A DNA stretch of 64,000 nucleotides from Solirubrobacter deserti (lineage in GTDB: Bacteria > Actinomycetota > Thermoleophilia > Solirubrobacterales > Solirubrobacteraceae): the NCBI RefSeq assembly GCF_003344625.1, contig NZ_QPKJ02000001.1:558001-622000 (forward strand). Reading direction: 5' to 3'. Positions 63,290-64,000 of the stretch are shown piece after piece (within the stretch, counting starts at the first letter, position 1; every line of letters begins with the position of its first letter). A model generated the notes under the pieces. It saw nothing but the letters and a program-made list of their open reading frames with translations, ran no database searches and was not told the origin of the DNA. A program made the translations under genes and the position numbers.

Positions 63290-64000
63290 CTAGTCCGTGA
63301 CGCCCTCCGTGATGTTTTCAGTCGGTGACAACGCGCGCAGGGTTCGCACGAGCGCGGCGGCGAAGGCCTGCGGGCGCTCCATCATCGGGATGTGCCCGGT
63401 CCCGGGGACGCGCTGCACCGGCGCGCCCGGCCGCGCGGCCAGCAGCGTCTCGACCCCGCCCGACGGGATGATCCGGTCGCGCTCGCCCCAGATCGCGCCG
63501 ACCGGCATCGGCAGCCGCGCGAGCCGCTCGCGCAGGTCCGCCGAGGCCGCCGCGCGCAGCGCGTCCGCGATCCGCTCCGCGCCGGCCGACGCGTGAAGCA
63601 TCGCCCGCACCTCGGCGGGCGGGATCGAAGCCGGATCGGCGGTGCCGGGCGACATCAGCAACCGCCGGCCCCACTCGGTGTCGGCCAGCGGCGCCCCGAA
63701 GCGCCGGACCGGGATCGCCCGCTCGGCGGCCGCGCCCACCACCCGCGCGAGCGGCGCGGGCATACGCCGCAGCCCGGCGGGCGCGACCAGCACGAGTTTC
63801 CGCACCCGCTCGGGGTGGCGCTCGGCGAGCGCGATCACCAGCGACCCGCCGAGCGAGTGGCCGACCAGGTCGATCGGACCGTCGATGTGCGCGAGCCCTT
63901 CGGCGATCACGTCCGCGACCGCCTCGAGCTCGAACCCGGGCCCCGCGGGCGGCGACTCACCGAACCCGGGCACGTCGAGCGCCGTGATCTCGCGCCCGTC
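63290..64000 (-). CDS. Alpha/beta hydrolase, 5' end outside the window
   Basis: The last 236 residues are visible. They show the fold's PGFGESPP loop, the nucleophile elbow VGHSLGGSLVIALAE, an acid in WGERDRIIPSGGVE and the His in VPGTGHIPMMERPQAF. It is an esterase, hydrolase or C-C hydrolase-like enzyme. The stop lies 22 bases upstream of the next hydrolase start on the same strand, so both may be one operon. Confidence 0.88.
   Translation of the reverse strand, partial: DGREITALDVPGFGESPPAGPGFELEAVADVIAEGLAHIDGPIDLVGHSLGGSLVIALAERHPERVRKLVLVAPAGLRRMPAPLARVVGAAAERAIPVRRFGAPLADTEWGRRLLMSPGTADPASIPPAEVRAMLHASAGAERIADALRAAASADLRERLARLPMPVGAIWGERDRIIPSGGVETLLAARPGAPVQRVPGTGHIPMMERPQAFAAALVRTLRALSPTENITEGVTD

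Overview
The window is very GC-rich, with G or C in nearly every third codon position. Many start codons are GTG, and several promoters sit so close to the start codon that the transcripts should be leaderless. It also has DUF1707, LuxR-LAL and small AraC/VOC gene pairs, cell-surface proteins with Thr-Pro-rich (PTPTAT) segments, and a tRNA gene without encoded CCA. Together these point to an actinobacterium, most likely of the Thermoleophilia (Solirubrobacter-like). That assignment is an inference from content, not from a marker gene.

Layout. Positions 1-3200 hold the end of a MopE-like surface protein, a putative polymorphic toxin (type-4 toxin domain) with an eCIS-cargo-like leader, a small gene behind a perfect actinobacterial LexA box, and greA. 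Positions 3.2-18.9 kb are mostly single housekeeping or catabolic genes, often converging with overlapping 3' ends: epoxide hydrolase and M20 amidohydrolase, SodC, RDD protein, FKBP, DedA, HAD hydrolase, MFS with a cyclase and DUF1445, SDR with a TPP enzyme, macro domain with a nucleotidyltransferase, DUF1707, and a DsbA-like protein. Positions 18.9-25.2 kb are a histidine-degradation operon, hutH-hutU-hutF-hutI, read divergently from an IclR-type regulator with two identical-core operators between them. Positions 25.2-36.7 kb are regulator-rich: two LAL-type LuxR proteins, TetR with a membrane partner, a winged-helix protein, an ECF sigma factor with a membrane partner, and IclR beside RidA. 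This stretch also holds a deletion scar that joined the 3' halves of a divergent SDR/AraC pair.

Positions 36.7-50.9 kb hold a BaiN-like flavoprotein, a second eCIS-like effector carrying a PIN nuclease domain, and a 9.7-kb Rhs/YD-repeat gene. The Rhs protein ends in a Hint domain and a short toxin tip, and a one-base-overlapping gene after it is the likely immunity gene. tRNA-Gly and ftsH follow.

The most interesting region is 54.3-58.6 kb. An NlpC/P60 endopeptidase gene is followed by five overlapping genes. Three encode short paralogous proteins that share an N-terminal LPDREAMST segment and have Asn/Ala-rich, curlin-like tails. The fourth encodes an exported four-cysteine protein. The fifth encodes a membrane M50 metalloprotease with an N-terminal PqqD-like (RiPP-recognition-type) domain and a Thr-Pro-rich tail. 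I read this as a candidate undescribed system in which a leader-recognising intramembrane or membrane protease matures secreted polypeptides. The window closes with a divergent Nramp-family transporter and a 32-residue membrane peptide, a PT-rich surface protein, and VOC, AraC and alpha/beta-hydrolase genes.
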